Shown here: piece after piece, positions 21,366-36,900 of the stretch
Layout of the letters: each line of letters begins with the position of its first letter
Position numbering within the stretch: position 1 is the first letter of the stretch
Assembly (NCBI GenBank): GCA_002964805.2
Contig: PUDQ02000126.1
Location: forward strand, 39,168-103,167
Length of the DNA stretch: 64,000 nucleotides
Direction: 5' to 3'
From: Trametes villosa
Taxonomy: Eukaryota; Basidiomycota; Agaricomycetes; Polyporales; Polyporaceae
Position numbers and translations under genes: made by a program
The notes under the pieces: model-generated
The model's database searches: none
What the model was told of the DNA's origin: nothing
The model's input: the letters and a program-made list of their open reading frames with translations, nothing else

Positions 21366-22671
21366 ATGGCCTCCTCCTCCCTCCGCTCCGCCCTTGGCGC
21401 GACGTCGCGCACTTGTCGTGCTCAACAACCTCTCAGGCACTCTCTTTTCCGGTTGAAATGTCGGGCGTTGTCTGCGGCCGCCCCGCACGAACCTACTCCG
21501 CATTCGAACGCGCTCGACCCCGGACCGGCTCTGCTTCCCCCAGCCTCGGCTAGCTCTTCTTCCTCGCTGCTTAACTCGTCTGGTGGAACAGAACCAGGGC
21601 CCCCGAACCCGAGGAAGGACCATCATGGAGAACTTTCGGACCAGGAGTGGGAAATTCGGACAGGTGAGCTTCTTTCCGTCGCGCGTTCCTTCAGGCTGGA
21701 GAGGCTGATGCTACCCCAGCACCTGCCTCTCGAACCATGTATCCTACTCTACTTACATTCCAATACGATGCTTCGTATCTTATATGCTCCCATTCCGTTG
21801 TCTTGTCTGTACTGTTCGAACCTCACCTGAACATCCAGGACGCGGCATCTACATCCTCCAACAGACCCTCCCCACCTTCTTCTCCACAGGCCTCATCTCC
21901 TCCGTCGACACCTCAAACACAAACTCCCGCTCCAAACACGACGACGACACCTCCATCTACAGCCCTAACATTCGCCTAGTGTACCGTCCACCCACGCCCT
22001 TTCCGCCTCCCTTCCCGCGTACCCTCCAGGTCGAAGGTCCGTAACCCGCCCACGCCTTTCCTCTCCCCCTCCTACATCCCCAAACACTCGCAACTCACGC
22101 GTCGCACAGGCATCTCGCTCTACCTGACCTCCTCCGTGCTCCTCCGGCACACCCTCAACGCGCTCTACACCGACCTCCGCGTCGAGCTCCAGCGCGTCCG
22201 GGTGCACGGCCCGCGCTCCTCCTCCACCTCCGGCCTCAGCGCCCCCGCCGACGCGCCCGGCACGCAGACGCAGACGCGCAGCATCCGCGAGAAGAGCCTC
22301 TTCGTCGGCCTCTCCGTCCGCGGCACGAACCGTGTCAGCAAGGCCGAGGCCGGCTGGGAGGTGTACGTCCCCCTCCCTGTTCTGCCCCCGTTCATCCCGT
22401 TCACCCGGATTGCTGAATACGCAGGAACTCGACGTACACGTTCTCGCCCGTGACGGGCCTCATCCACCTGCACGCCATCGACTCGATCCACCCTGCGCCG
22501 CACCAGGCCTTCTTCGACGCCCTCCAGGCCGCGCTCAACAAGATCGGCCTCGGCAGCCCCCCGACCCCAGGCGAAGGCGCGGGCGCAGGCGGCATGGCGC
22601 GCACCTCTTCCCCGCCGCAGTCTCAGCCTCAACCCCAGGCCCAACTGGAGCCGGTGCCCAATCGGTCATGA
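21366..22671 (+). CDS. DUF2358 (C6orf136)-like protein, probably mitochondrial
   Basis: The ATG at 21,366 begins a Ser/Arg-rich, acid-poor N-terminus (MASSSLRSALGATSRTCR) that looks like a mitochondrial presequence. Splicing at 21,664-21,838, 22,037-22,109 and a third intron with donor gtacgt near 22,363 gives a continuous frame. It contains GRGIYILQQTLPTFF, SPNIRLVYRPP, EGISLYLTSSVLLRHTLNALY, a Ser/Pro/Thr-rich insert, WEVNSTYTFSPVTGLIHLH and DSIHPAPHQAFFDAL, then a low-complexity Pro/Gln tail to the stop at 22,671. The middle resembles the NTF2-like DUF2358 domain; this is family recall without a search, and the function is unknown. The gene is convergent with ULA1 (stops 283 bp apart). Confidence 0.7.
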
Positions 22672-22954
22672 AGGTCCTCCAATACGATAGTGGTAGTAAT
22701 CGCCTAGTAGGATTCGGTGTACACGTACTCTCCCTGCACGGACATAGACCCTCCCCACTCATCCCGTCCCATCACAGCAGTCTCCCCACTCTTGCAATCC
22801 CAATGACATTCCGTGAACACAGTGCATTGCATCAGATGCGCGCAAAGCAATTGACAAAGCAACCAGACTCTATATTACATTTCCTCAGGCTCTACCGACT
22901 TCACCGCTTGCATCATCATCTTGCATCCCCTCGAATCCTCGCCATGGTGCGCGC

Positions 22955-25059
22955 TCACCCGACGACGCCCGTCCACGAATCGACGAGGTCGACGACGCAG
23001 TACCCGTTCAGCGGCACGTACTGCTCCGTGATCATCTTGATCGCCTCTTGCGCGACGAGCCCGCCCAGGAACGCCGCCATGTTCGGGAGGTCCGCCGTCG
23101 GCGCGCGGGCGCTGCAGCAGTGCGCGTGAGCATGCAAAGTCGCGAAGATGAGAGAGAGGGTGACAGAACGCGTACATTTCGCCAATAGCCGCGTCGAGCT
23201 CCTCGGGGAGCTCGACGCCGCTGCCTGCGAGGGCGATGACCTCGCCCTTGAGCGCGTCTTCTGTGATTTTCGAGGGTTCTATACAGGGTGTATCAGCATC
23301 GGGGATTCAGCGTGAGCAGACTAGACTCACCAGAGCCCTTCGCCAGCAAGTTGGTCAACGCAGACAAGGCAAGGTGCGTCGACGTCTCGCGTGGTGCCGC
23401 CGCGATCGAGTTCGCTGTATCACGCTAGTGTCAGGGAACCGCTTCGTGCTCAATCAAGCGCAACATACCGATAGCCTCCCGGTCCCCGTCAAACGCGCCC
23501 CACCGCTTCCCGCGCAACACTCTCAGATGGTGCGAGTTCTTCACGAACGTATCCACCTCCTCGGGGTTCGCGCCCGCCGCAGCCTCAGGGTGCTTCTCCT
23601 TGAACAACGCCTTGAACTTGTCCTGTACCCAGCCCTCTCGTTAGCTCCATTCCCACAAACAGGGAGCCCTAGACAAACCTTCTCGACCTCCGCGTGCTGG
23701 CGGTAAAGGTTCTGCAAGCGGACGTAGCTCTCCGTGTCGGACTTCATGTCGGGGAGCGTCGCGCTGAGCGGGAGCGTGCCCGGGCCCGACGCGTCCTTCG
23801 TGAAGTCCGCGAGCGCGTCCAGTAGCGAATGGAACGTCGCGTGCCGCTGGTGCGCCGCGCTGGACGACGGCAGCGGGGACAGGGAAAACAGCGCCTGGAC
23901 GTCAGAGGGGATCTAAGGCTATGTCAGTCTCTGCGGGCCCGGCATGGTACATTGACAGGACGAACGGCGGGCTCGGACCAGACGCGCCACGCTTGCGCCT
24001 CGGCCTCGTCGAAGTTCTCCTCGTCCTGCTTGACCTTGAGCGCGAGGATGCCCTTCTTGAATTCCTTCTTCTCTGCCATCGTCTTCGGCAGGTTACCATC
24101 GTGCTACCGCGTGCCGTCAGCTCGCGTGTATGATTCCCCACCTTTTACGTGAATGCTTACGCTCTTCCGCCACTCATCGACCTGTCGTACAAGGATGACG
24201 ACAAAGGGGATGTGCCCATGTTCTGTGGGGTCCAGGTTCTGCAAGTCGAGACTGCGTGCCCATTCGAGTAGAGCGGGGAAAGGCCGGGTGATGCGCAATG
24301 AAGGCGCATTCTCCGAGTGGGATTGTGACACTACCTACGCGTGAGCCACCGGTAATCACGTACACGCATCTCTGGGACCTACCGCAATGTTCGTGATACT
24401 GTATGTGGAACTCGGCCAGGAAGCCTGCGGAACGAACAGTCACGAGCGGTGGGCCTTCTGGGTTAGACCAGAGCAGCGCAGAGAGCTCCTCGAGGGTGGG
24501 TTTGTCCAAGTTGTGTGCAATGATGATCGAGAAGCCAGTAAGCCAGTCCTTTCCCTGCTCCGTCGCAAGGAGGTCTTTGACGTCCTTGAGCACAGGTTCA
24601 CCCTGGACGCTCTCGTTCAGTTCGCGGAGGAGGGGCACGGCCTCCTGCGCGCGGGGCTTCCCTATGCTCTCGCGCGCGTTGAGGAAGAAGTTGTTCCCCG
24701 CATCTGCGGGTGTGGTGATAGCAGCATCGAGGATAGAGAAGTGGCCAATGCCGGGGAGGACAAGGTTCTTGAGGATGGAGGTGGATGTGGCTGAAGAGGA
24801 AACGACAAGGATGCGCGAGGACTCGAGCGCGGCCTGTCCCGACGCGGCCCAAATTCTGTGCCTCTTTAGCTCGCACACACGGGGATATGAGAGAGAGTGC
24901 GCGCACCGTAGCTGGCGATCGTACCGACGCGTCTTGTCGTCGGGCTGGGCACTGCTGGGGTAAACAGATCAGTATGCGCACGCGACCCATTCTGAGTGGA
25001 ACGCCGTACGCCAGGTTTGCCGTGGCCTGCTCAATGTTCTGCGAGTCCGCCGTCGTCAT
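22955..25059 (-). CDS. ULA1: NEDD8-activating enzyme E1 regulatory subunit (ULA1/APPBP1)
   Basis: The first exon starts MTTADSQNIEQATANLA. A short intron (donor gtacgg) gives SAQPDDKTRRYDRQLR, the typical E1-family opening, and a second intron leads to IWAASGQAALESSRILVVSSS. The adenylation-fold half continues through ILKNLVLPGIGHFSILD, NFFLNARESIGKPRA and SIIIAHNLDKPTLEELSALLW. The last exon carries AAFLGGLVAQEAIKMI and ends DLVDSWTGVVG at 22,955. This subunit has no catalytic cysteine; it pairs with UBA3 to adenylate NEDD8/Rub1 and load the E2 Ubc12, so cullin-RING ligases can be activated. At least six introns are present, some placed only roughly. It diverges from ARG5,6 with 219 bp between start codons. 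Confidence 0.88.
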
Positions 25060-25278
25060 CTCTGTTTCGTGAAGTATCCTGGCCGTCGTGGTGGGTATGA
25101 GTGAAAGGGAGAGGTGGGGTGGCGGGTAAACGGATGGATGAGTGAGCCAAGTATCTGATCTAGGCGCCCGTGTACGAGGTTCGCGAGCGCCAAGCGCAGG
25201 AGTCAGTCTCTCCTCCTCCCCACCTCCTCCTCCTCCTCCCCGTCGCTCGCCAGGTCGTCGTCCTCGCCGTCGGCCGCG

Positions 25279-28205
<2,927 letters not shown>

Positions 28206-28665
28206 CCATGTAAGCTATCGGCGAGGGCGACTGAGCTACAACCTATCTGGAGGAAAAGTAGTCGTGTACCGACGTACATAATGCATGCTATTCTTGTTCA
28301 ACGCTGGCTGGCCACCCAGTTCGCAAGTACCTCCTAGCCGTATCACGTTCCGCCCAAATTTTCGTGACTTACCGGTTTAATGTTGTTCGTAGCATCCAGG
28401 AAGCGAAGTGTAAGTATGAAGCTGCTGTGTACACTATTTCCCCCGGTCGGCGGACGGTACCTGGGTTCCATCGGCCTCAAACTTGTAGATCATCACGGAA
28501 AATAACGCTACTTTCAATTTACATCTCAAGTTTACAGGCATGAGACACGTTCCTATCGAACACTAGCAGACATACGACAGCTCAATCACTCGGAAGCATC
28601 ACAAGAAATTTCTTCGGGTTAGGGAGCGCAACGACGGCCTTGTGGGCTTCGCGCAGCAGGTCCAC
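28206..28665. other. Convergent intergenic region
   Basis: This contains the 3' flanks of ARG5,6 (+) and lectin 1 (-). No coding frame or repeat is seen. Confidence 0.5.
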
Positions 28666-29572
28666 TTAGCGTTTGCCGACGTCCTTGTAGAAGAACAGGC
28701 CGGAGAGGCCCACTGCGCAAGACGAGAGGTCAGCTGCCGGCTCCTGCGATGGTGGCACATCTGTACGCACAGTGGTCCGTGTTCTCAGCAAATCCTCCGA
28801 ACGAGAGCACGTCGGAGCAATAAAACGGTTTGCCCTCGTTCGAGCCGTTGCTGTTGCCGAACGGCTAGAATTACAATCTTCAGCGCACTGCGCGGACGAC
28901 GCAAGCGAACTTCTACGTACCCCGACGGTGCGGACGGTCTCCTTGGCGGTGTCGAAGATGACGAAGCCGATGTTGTTCACCATGTCGCGCTTGTAGTAGC
29001 TCTGCTGCCCGGCGCGCCCGAAGACGCCAACGAGGATCTCGGTGGCTGTTGGCATAACGTACGGTTAGTACAGTGCTCTCGCCTGCGACGCACGAAAATT
29101 CAGACAAACCCGCGAAGGTGATCTCAGAGGGCTTAGAGAACTGGCTGCCGTGGTCAAGGGTGGCGGACCCGCCGTTGGCGAGCTGGTAGGTGATGGCGAT
29201 GCCGTCGACCTGAACGGTAAGGGGGGTAAATCAGACGGCTTAGATGTTATTGGTAGGGAACATAGACTGGAAGATACTCACAATCCAGCCATGAGAGACG
29301 GCGATCTTCTGGATGGGGTGGTCCAGGTCGAGCTGATCCTTCTCTGCAATACAATGTGCGATGTCAGGATGTCACGGACAAGTATGCCGTGAAGTGAACG
29401 CACTGTAGTCGTCGATGACGATGTTGCCTACAGATAGAATGCTTCAGTCGCCTACACGCATTGAAAACGAACTGATCACGCCGAGCTCACCGTCGGCAAC
29501 ACGGATGTACACGTCCTGGAAGATGTGGCCGTCAAGGCCGCCGACAGCAGAGGTAGTGACGAAGCTTTGCAT
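28666..29572 (-). CDS. Jacalin-type lectin 1
   Basis: The start MQSFVTTSAVGGLDG (29,572) leads through several short exons to IFQDVYIRVADG, QKI(A/T)VSHGWIVDGIA, LDHGSQF, VGVFGRAGQQSYYKRD, MVNNIGFVIFDTAKETVRTVG, KPFYCSDVLSFGGFAENTD and the terminal LSGLFFYKDVGKR; the stop is at 28,666. The repeated Gly-rich strands and the closing LxGLFFYK fit the jacalin-related beta-prism fold, which binds mannose-type or galactose-type sugars. No signal peptide is visible, so a cytosolic fruit-body or defence lectin is likely. A closely similar paralogue lies at 42,817-43,731 in the opposite orientation. The fold assignment is from motif memory. Confidence 0.75.
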
Positions 29573-29624
29573 TGTAGGAGGCTAGGTTTAGACTGGAGAT
29601 GCACTTGGAGGGCGATGTATCGGG

Positions 29625-29638
29625 GAGCAGGAGCCTGA
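29625..29638 (-). promoter_or_regulatory. Conserved 14-mer near the lectin 1 start of transcription
   Basis: On the minus strand it reads TCAGGCTCCTGCTC. The same 14-mer occurs upstream of lectin 2 at 42,762-42,775, with identical spacing from the TATA box (31 bp), which places it at the expected initiator. Confidence 0.6.
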
Positions 29639-29660
29639 TTTTCTTGCCATCCCTGGGCTG

Positions 29661-29669
29661 CCTTTTATA
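29661..29669 (-). promoter_or_regulatory. TATA box of lectin 1
   Basis: TATAAAAGG on the minus strand lies about 90 bp upstream of the start codon. The paralogue has the same element at an equivalent distance. Confidence 0.75.
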
Positions 29670-30948
29670 CGTGTATTGGTCGTAGCGTAGAGACTGCGCG
29701 ACCTACCAGCCGTTCACGAACACCATGCAAAAGCACTGGGACCGGGGGTCCTTCGTCGCCGGTTTCAGGGTGTAGTGGTCACGACAGGTACGGAGTGAGA
29801 GAGTACCGGAGTCGAAGACATGGGTAGTGTATTGAGACGGGTGCGGGTCGCGGTCGGAATGAAGCTGGTGACAGCGGGAGAGGGTAGAGTTCGAGGGTGT
29901 GCGCCATGGCCACTGACACTCGCAATGGAAGGAAACGGTTAGTCGACGAGCTGCGTACAGGAGACGTATGTACCTGCCTTAGCCGAGAAAACAAGCCCCC
30001 TCTCGAGCTGTGAGCACGGCGAAGCTGGGTCAATATCGAGTGTTGACCGGTTGGGATTCATCGTCATCCTAGAGCGGTAGCCTGGAGCTTGCGGAGCCCG
30101 AGATGATTTGCGAGTGTGTTAACCTTCGTGACTCTACTACAACGATCCATACACCGACAAGACCTCAAAGGTGCTTCAATTGCCCACAAACTCCCAAGCC
30201 CATCCACGGCAAGTGTCAGGTCGAGCACTGTCGGCAGCATGCCTGACGGCAATTGCGGCACCCCAGCAGTGTTAGTCATCATTCAGCTTTCAGGAAAGGT
30301 GCGCTGTATGGGTGTCGATCGCGCTAGCACCGGGTAGAAGCAATGTTGTGGTCGCACCTCCGCTATGACCGGCTTTCTGACGTCTTATGACCGCCTCCAA
30401 CCTACTGCGCATTGCAGAAAGCAACGTAAGGTTTGGCAGAACTTCCAAGGCCTGTTGTCATTGGGCCGAGCGTGGGTGTTCTCACACGGCGGATTAAATG
30501 GCTTGTAGAACATGGCGAGCCCAGGTTATTGAAGTTGGGTGATAGGACGCGGAACTCTTCGAGTCACCAAGCCTGCGGAAGGAGCTGGATAGCATGGGCA
30601 AGAGGGTAACATAGTGATTGAAGTGCAGGGCATAGTTAGCAAAGACGACGGTGATAAAAGCGTGCACGGACTCACCCTCTCGTTTCAGCATCGTTGAGTA
30701 CGTCAAGGTGCATGTGGCTGAGCTGTCGGTCAGCAAGCGGTCTGAACGCACGAGATGAGATCAGTAAGAGCAGAATCGTAACGGGTACAGAGGGCAGGCC
30801 GATTGACGATGAAGAAAAGATTGAATGTCCAGTGTAAGATACAGATGAGAGGCCTAATAGTGCAACATGCGAGAGAGAGCAGGAGACGTTGTCATCAAGA
30901 GTCGTAAGCAGTAAGATAGTCGTCGTGGATGTGGGTATCATAGCATCG
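29670..30948. other. Intergenic region, lectin 1 upstream and myosin 3' flank
   Basis: About 1.3 kb with only short, overlapping frames on both strands (up to 89 codons), none with a recognised feature. The lectin upstream control region presumably lies in the left part. I see no RNA gene or repeat. Confidence 0.4.
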
Positions 30949-33900
30949 TCACTGTTTCCTCGGTGAGCTCACTGGCGATCCGAGCAGTGCGCTCGACGGA
31001 CGCTCCAGGCGAGCCCGCAGCCGTTCAAGCTCGCGCTCGAGCGCGAGCGCCTTCTGCTTGAAGTCCGCTGCCTCACGCTCGGCCCGACGCTTCGCGAGTT
31101 GGAGGTTGTTCTCCGAGGTTTGCTGTGGCTAGCGTCAGAAGCGGTATGAGCACAAACAGCCAAGTGTACGCACAAGTTGGTCCATGGTTTGACGCATGTT
31201 GACAATCTTCGACTCGTAGTTCTTCACCTCTTCCTCCAAGCGTGAGCGCTGCCGCTCTGCCTCGACGAGGGCCTTGTCCGTGGACACGTGCATACGCGAA
31301 CTCTCCTTACTCGTCTGCGTAAGCTGGCTTGTGAGCTCCTCAATGCGGGACTCAAGCCGCCTCGAGGTCGTGGGAGGGCGAGGCCCGGGGTTGAGCGACT
31401 TGGTCTCGAGATCAACGATGCGCAAGTTCAAGTCCTTGACTTGCTTCTCAAGGTTCGCCTGGAATACGTGATTAATCAGCCCTTGACGCCACAACGTATA
31501 ATTCGAGGCACGTCGAACTTACGTTCATCTTGTCGAGCTCGGAGTTCTCGACACGGATCTTGCCCAGCTCGACCTGGCACTCGTTCGCGTACCCTTCGGC
31601 CTTCTTCATCCGCTCGAAGGTCATGGCAACACGGTCGCCTTGCTCCTCGAGCGAGCGCTCGAGGTCCTGCTTCTCGAGCCGTAGACGCTGAAGCTCTGTG
31701 TCGGAGGACATGCGGTTCGTGTCTGCATGGTCCAGCTTGATGGCCTCCAGCTCTGCTTGCAGAGCGCGACGAGCCTTCTGCAAGAGCGTGCGGTCCGTCT
31801 CCGCATCGTTGAGGACGCTCCGGAGCTCGCGGACTTGCGAGTGGAGCGAGACGATCTGGGACTGCTGCTCCGCTTGCGCAGCAACAGACGCGTCATACGC
31901 CTTGGTGAGGTCTTGGATCTTGGTCTCGAGACGCTCCTTGTCCTTCTTCCAAGACCCGCCATTGTAGACCTCGTCGTCGTAGCGAAGCTGGAGTTCGTCG
32001 TACTCTGAACGGAGCTTCCTGCTCTCCTCACGAAGGCGGCTCATGGTATCGCGCTGAGATTGCAGCTCTGCATGATGCGCGTCAGTGCTATGCTCACGAC
32101 AAGTTGTCGAGTTACTGACCTTCGCTGAGTTGAGCAAGCTCGGCTTCATGCCCATGTCAAATCATGTCACAACGATCAGGTTCAAGAGCATACCTTGGTA
32201 CTTCTTGCGCGTCTGATCAGCAAGGAAGTCGCGCTCAGCAAGGTCCTGCTGATGCTGCTTCCGCTCGTCCTCCATCTCTTCAGCGAGGCGCGAGCGGAGG
32301 AGTTCGAGGTCTGACGACTCGCGACCTTCCTCTTCCAGCTTACGCTCAAGTTCTTTGACGCGCCCTTCGGCGGTCTGCAACTTCTGCTCAATGGCTTGAC
32401 GGTCGGCGGCGATCTCGGCCTGAGCCTTCTCCGCATCTGCCAGGGCACGACGAGCTAACATGGAACTATTAGCCAGCGTTCCACTGCCTCACTTCGGTGT
32501 ACCCACCGAACGCCTCGGCGCGAGCCGCTTTCGCCCGATTGATCTCTGCCTCCTCGTAGCGCTTGAGGTACTCGTCTGTCTTCGTCTTGTAGGCCTCGAT
32601 GGCTTCTTGCAACTCTAAATCCTATGTGAGAACGCGGTCGACGGACACATTAGACAAGAAACATCATACCGGAATGGATGGTAGAGGTAGCAGAGGAAGT
32701 GATCTCCAGCTCCTGCAGACGCGACTGCAAGCTTCGCTTGATAGCTGTATGGTAGCAGTCAGAACAGAGACCTGAACGTGACATAGCGCCTAGGGTTCAC
32801 CAATCTCGTCGTTCTTGGAGAGGATCTCGGCATCCAGGCGCTCCTTGAGGGTGACGACTTCGGATTGTAGCTGCTTCTTCGCGGCGCTCAGCTCCTGGAC
32901 TTGACGGCGCTGATCCTCCACCTCGATCTGGGCCGCACGCTGTTGCACGACCTGCAACGAGAAAATTAGCCCAACGGATGGACCAGTCATTACAAGTGAC
33001 CCACCAAAGCCTTCCGCGACTCTTCCAGACGGGTGTAGGCCTCCCGCTCCTGCGCGATAGTGGTCTGGAACCGATCCCACATAGCCTGGACACCGTCGAG
33101 CTGAGCCGCATGGGCTGCACTGCGCGCCTGCGCCTCCTCATCCAACAGCTCCGCAAGCTTCGCGTTCTCCTTTGCAAGCCGCACGCGACAAGCCTCGATC
33201 GACTGCTTGGAGCCATCGCTGTTCTGGAGTTCCTCGGTAACCTCGCGCAACGACGCCTCGAGGTACTGGCGGATACGTTGCGACGCAGCCATCTGGAGCT
33301 CGAGCGCCTGGACTTGCTGGCGAAGCTTGTCCACTTGAGCATGCCGTTCGGGCGTGCGTGGAATCTCCGTCGTGGTGTCCTTGAAACGAACGGTGCCGTT
33401 CCGAGGCTTGGTAGGCGTGACGTTCGCCAGTGTCTGCTCCCCAGTCCGATGCCCGGTGAGGTGGCGAGTCTGCGCGCGGTGGGACAGCTCGCGCTCCATC
33501 TCCTCGTCGGCGAGCTGGAGCTCGCGCAGGAGACGGTTCCGGAACGAGTCGTCCTTGGGCCCGCTGCTCATGATCAGCCTGCGGATCTCGGCGTGCTGCC
33601 GGTCGACGTGCTCCTTGATGCGCGCGGCCGCAGACTTGGACAGGTCCGACTCCTCGAGCTGCTGCTCGAGCTGGCTGATCTTGGACTCGTACTGCCGCTG
33701 CAGCTTGGCGAACGACGCCGGCCCCTCCGTCTCGTCTGCGAGCCTCGTCAGCTCGATCTCGAGGTTATCCTTCGCCTTCTGGATGCTGATCATGCGTTGC
33801 TCCGCCTCGACAGCCTGCGCCTGCGAGTCCTTCAGCTCGTTCTGCAGCCTGCGAACATGTACCTCTGCGGCCTCGCGCATACGGCGCTCGTTCTCGAAGT

Positions 33901-36900
33901 TGACCAGAGCTTGCGTCGCTTTCGCCTCCTGTTCGCGAGCCTTCTTCTCCTTCGCCCGCAGCGCGACCTCTTCGTTCTCCTTCTCGCGCGCAAGGTCCTC
34001 GGCCTCCGTAGTCAGCCGCGTCTTTGCCTTCTCGAGAGAGCGGATGTACGCCGCCTGCTTCTGGAGCTCAACCTGCGCCTCGGCGAGCTGGCGATCGGTG
34101 ACACGCTTCGCTTCCTCGAGAACGTGCACATGCTCGACGATGGTCTTGTCCTGCTTGGCCTCGAGCTGCTTGACCTCCCACTCACGGGCCTTCAGGTCGG
34201 TGAGGACCTTGTTAAGGTCACGCTCGAACCGGACGTTGATGTCCTTGAGCCGGTGCGCCTCCGCCTTGTGCTTGTGCGCGGTCTCCTCGAGCTTGCTGCG
34301 CTTGTTAGTCTCAACCTCGAGCTGCTTCTTGAGCGTCTCGACCTGCCGGTCAAGTGCCGCCTTGTCGCGCTCGAGCTGAAGAACCGCGTCCTCGAAGTCC
34401 GCATAACGCGACTGAGTGCTGTTGAGCTGACGCTCCAAGCTCTGAACTGAGGTCAGCATGATGAATTCTTCAGACAGAATGATCAGCGCACCTCCTTCGC
34501 CTTCTGCACTTCCGCAAGCTGGTTGTCCGTGTCGATAGCACGAGAGCGTACAGACTGCAGCTCAGACTCCAAAGATCGTTTCGCCTTCTCCGCCTCCGAA
34601 AGCGCCGCCTCGGTCTTCTTCAGCTGGGCCTGACTCGACTGCGCGCGGTCTGACAGCGACGAATGGCTATGCTGGATGTTCTTGTGCTCCCGCGAGAGCG
34701 TCTCCAGCTCGACCTTCAGCTTACTCTGCGCCTCGGCGGCCACCCGCCGCGTCTCCGTCAGGTCCGCCGACAGCTTCGCGACCTGCGAGCGGAGATCCGC
34801 GAGCTCCTCCTCCTTGCTCTTCGCGACCTCGCTGCGGCGCGTCTCCTCCGTCACCTTCGCCTCGAGCAGCACGCGGAGCTCGTCCAGCTCGGCCTGGAGC
34901 CTGATCTGCGAACTCGCGTTGCGCTCCTTGTCCTTGCGCTCCGAATCCAAGCCCGTTTGGAGTGTGTCGACGTTGGCCTGGAGCTGCGCGATCTCCCTGA
35001 GGAGGTTCTCGCGCTCAGCCTTCGACTTCTCTACTTCCGTCGCGAGCCGGTCAGCTTGCTGCTCCTTCGCCTTGATCATGTTGGTATACTCGTTCGCCGT
35101 ACGTGCCATCTCGGCGAGCTGCTCCTTGAGCTGGCGAACATCCTTCTCTAGTCCATCTGCCTTCTCGCGAAGTGCATCCCTAGAAGACGTCAGCAAAAGT
35201 AGCTCGAATGCGGGCTCGATGACTCACTTGTTCCGCTGTTCCACCACCAGCTTGGTATCCAAATCCGACATCGTCGACTCCATGCGCTCCTTCGCCCTCG
35301 CCACGTCCTCATCCCTCTGCGCAACAACATTCTTCAGCTCCTCCGCCTGCTTCTCCAGCACCTCCTTCTCCGCCGCCAGGATATCCAGGTCCTCGAGCGC
35401 CTCGTCCAGCTGCTTGCCCAGCTCCTCCTCCCTCGCGCGCCACTCCTGCTGCTCGCCCTCGAGGCGCACGAGGTGCTCCGCGGCCTGGTCGAACGCCTGC
35501 TGCAGCGTGCGGTGCTTCTCCTCGCTCTCGCGCTGCAGCTTCAGCGCGCGGTCGAGCTGCGAGTCGAGCGTGTCCAGGTCCGCCTGCAGCGCCGCGACCT
35601 CCTCCTCGAGCTCGAGCTCGTGCTTCTTGCTCCGCTCGAGGAGTGAATCCTTGTCGACGCCGAGCGCGCGCTCCGCCTCGAGGTCGTCTTCGACCTTGCG
35701 TTTCTCCGACTCGAGGCGCATTTTGAGGCTCTCGAGGGCTTCGCGCTCCTTCAGGTCGCGCTCTGCCCGCTCCTTGGCAAGGAGAAGCTCGGCCTCTTTC
35801 TTGCGCAGTTCGTCGTCGTTCCGGGTGGCAGCCAGAAGCGGACGAACCTGCACGGCACATCTCGTCAGCGCTCTGGATATAGAGTACCAATTCTGACACT
35901 GACCTTCGTATAGAGGTTCCACCACGGCCAATCCCTCAGCTCGCCATATATCCGCGCATTCCGCTGGATAGTCCGGATAGCCACCGCCCGATTGAGGATC
36001 TTCTTCATCTGCCTGCGCGCCGTCCACATCCTCGCCACCGCCTGCAGCTTCGAGAAGATATCGAACAGCAGCGCGTCCCTCCGCTCCTCGAGCTCCGCGA
36101 GCACGCCCGCCTTGAAGAAGATCTTCGACGTGCCGATGCGGAAGATCGACTTGTCCAGCTCGAGCGCGTCCACCATCCGGAGGCACGCCTTCCGTCCGTC
36201 CATATACCCCGGCGGGATGATGCCCGGCGTGAGCACCTCGTACCTCTGCCTAAACTCCACAAACGGCAGGCGATTCGGGTACCCAAGGCGCGCGATACGG
36301 ATGCCCTCGAGCACACCGTTGCACCGCAGCTGGTCGAGCACGAGCGGGACGTCGACGCGCCCGGGCTTCTTGAGCGTGTTCGGCACGATGCAGCGCACAA
36401 AGTGCGGCTGCGTCGCCTGCAGCTGCGCCATCAGGCTCGCGAGCTGCTCCTTGTGGCGCTGCGCGACCGTCCGGAACGCGCCCTTCTTCGGCCCGCGCTT
36501 CTTCCCGATCGTCATCGCGTACAGCGCGTTCCCGCCCGCGGTCCCCGGGCCCGGCGCGTCGCTGTACTCCGCGAAGAGCGACGCGATGTAGCGCTCGCCC
36601 GAGCCCGCGAGCACGCGCGTGAGGTTGTCGTTCAGCGGGTCCTTGTTCTTCTCGAGCCAGCCGTCGGTGCGGTACTCGACGCGGCCCGCGTAGTGGTGCA
36701 CGATGAAGCCCTGCTCGAAGCGCGCGGGCTCGTACTTGAACGTGCCCGGGTGCGCGTCGTCGCCCGCTTGGGGCTCGCCCGCCCAGAGCGCGTGCAGCTT
36801 GTTCGTGAACGTTAGATCCGTCGCCTTGGGCATGATGCACTCCTCGTCGAGCAGGCTGAGCACGCCGATCGTCGCGCCGCTTGTCTCGATGAGGTCGATG

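Noticed and set aside
22332..23129. 265-codon plus-strand frame between the DUF2358-like gene and ULA1
   Set aside because: It is a shifted frame of the DUF2358-like exon running into the antisense of ULA1; the composition is Arg/Pro/His with no domain.
32978..34450. 490-codon plus-strand frame (and a 341-codon companion) opposite the myosin tail
   Set aside because: It is a Leu- or Ser-rich mirror of the coiled-coil coding strand with no independent motif.
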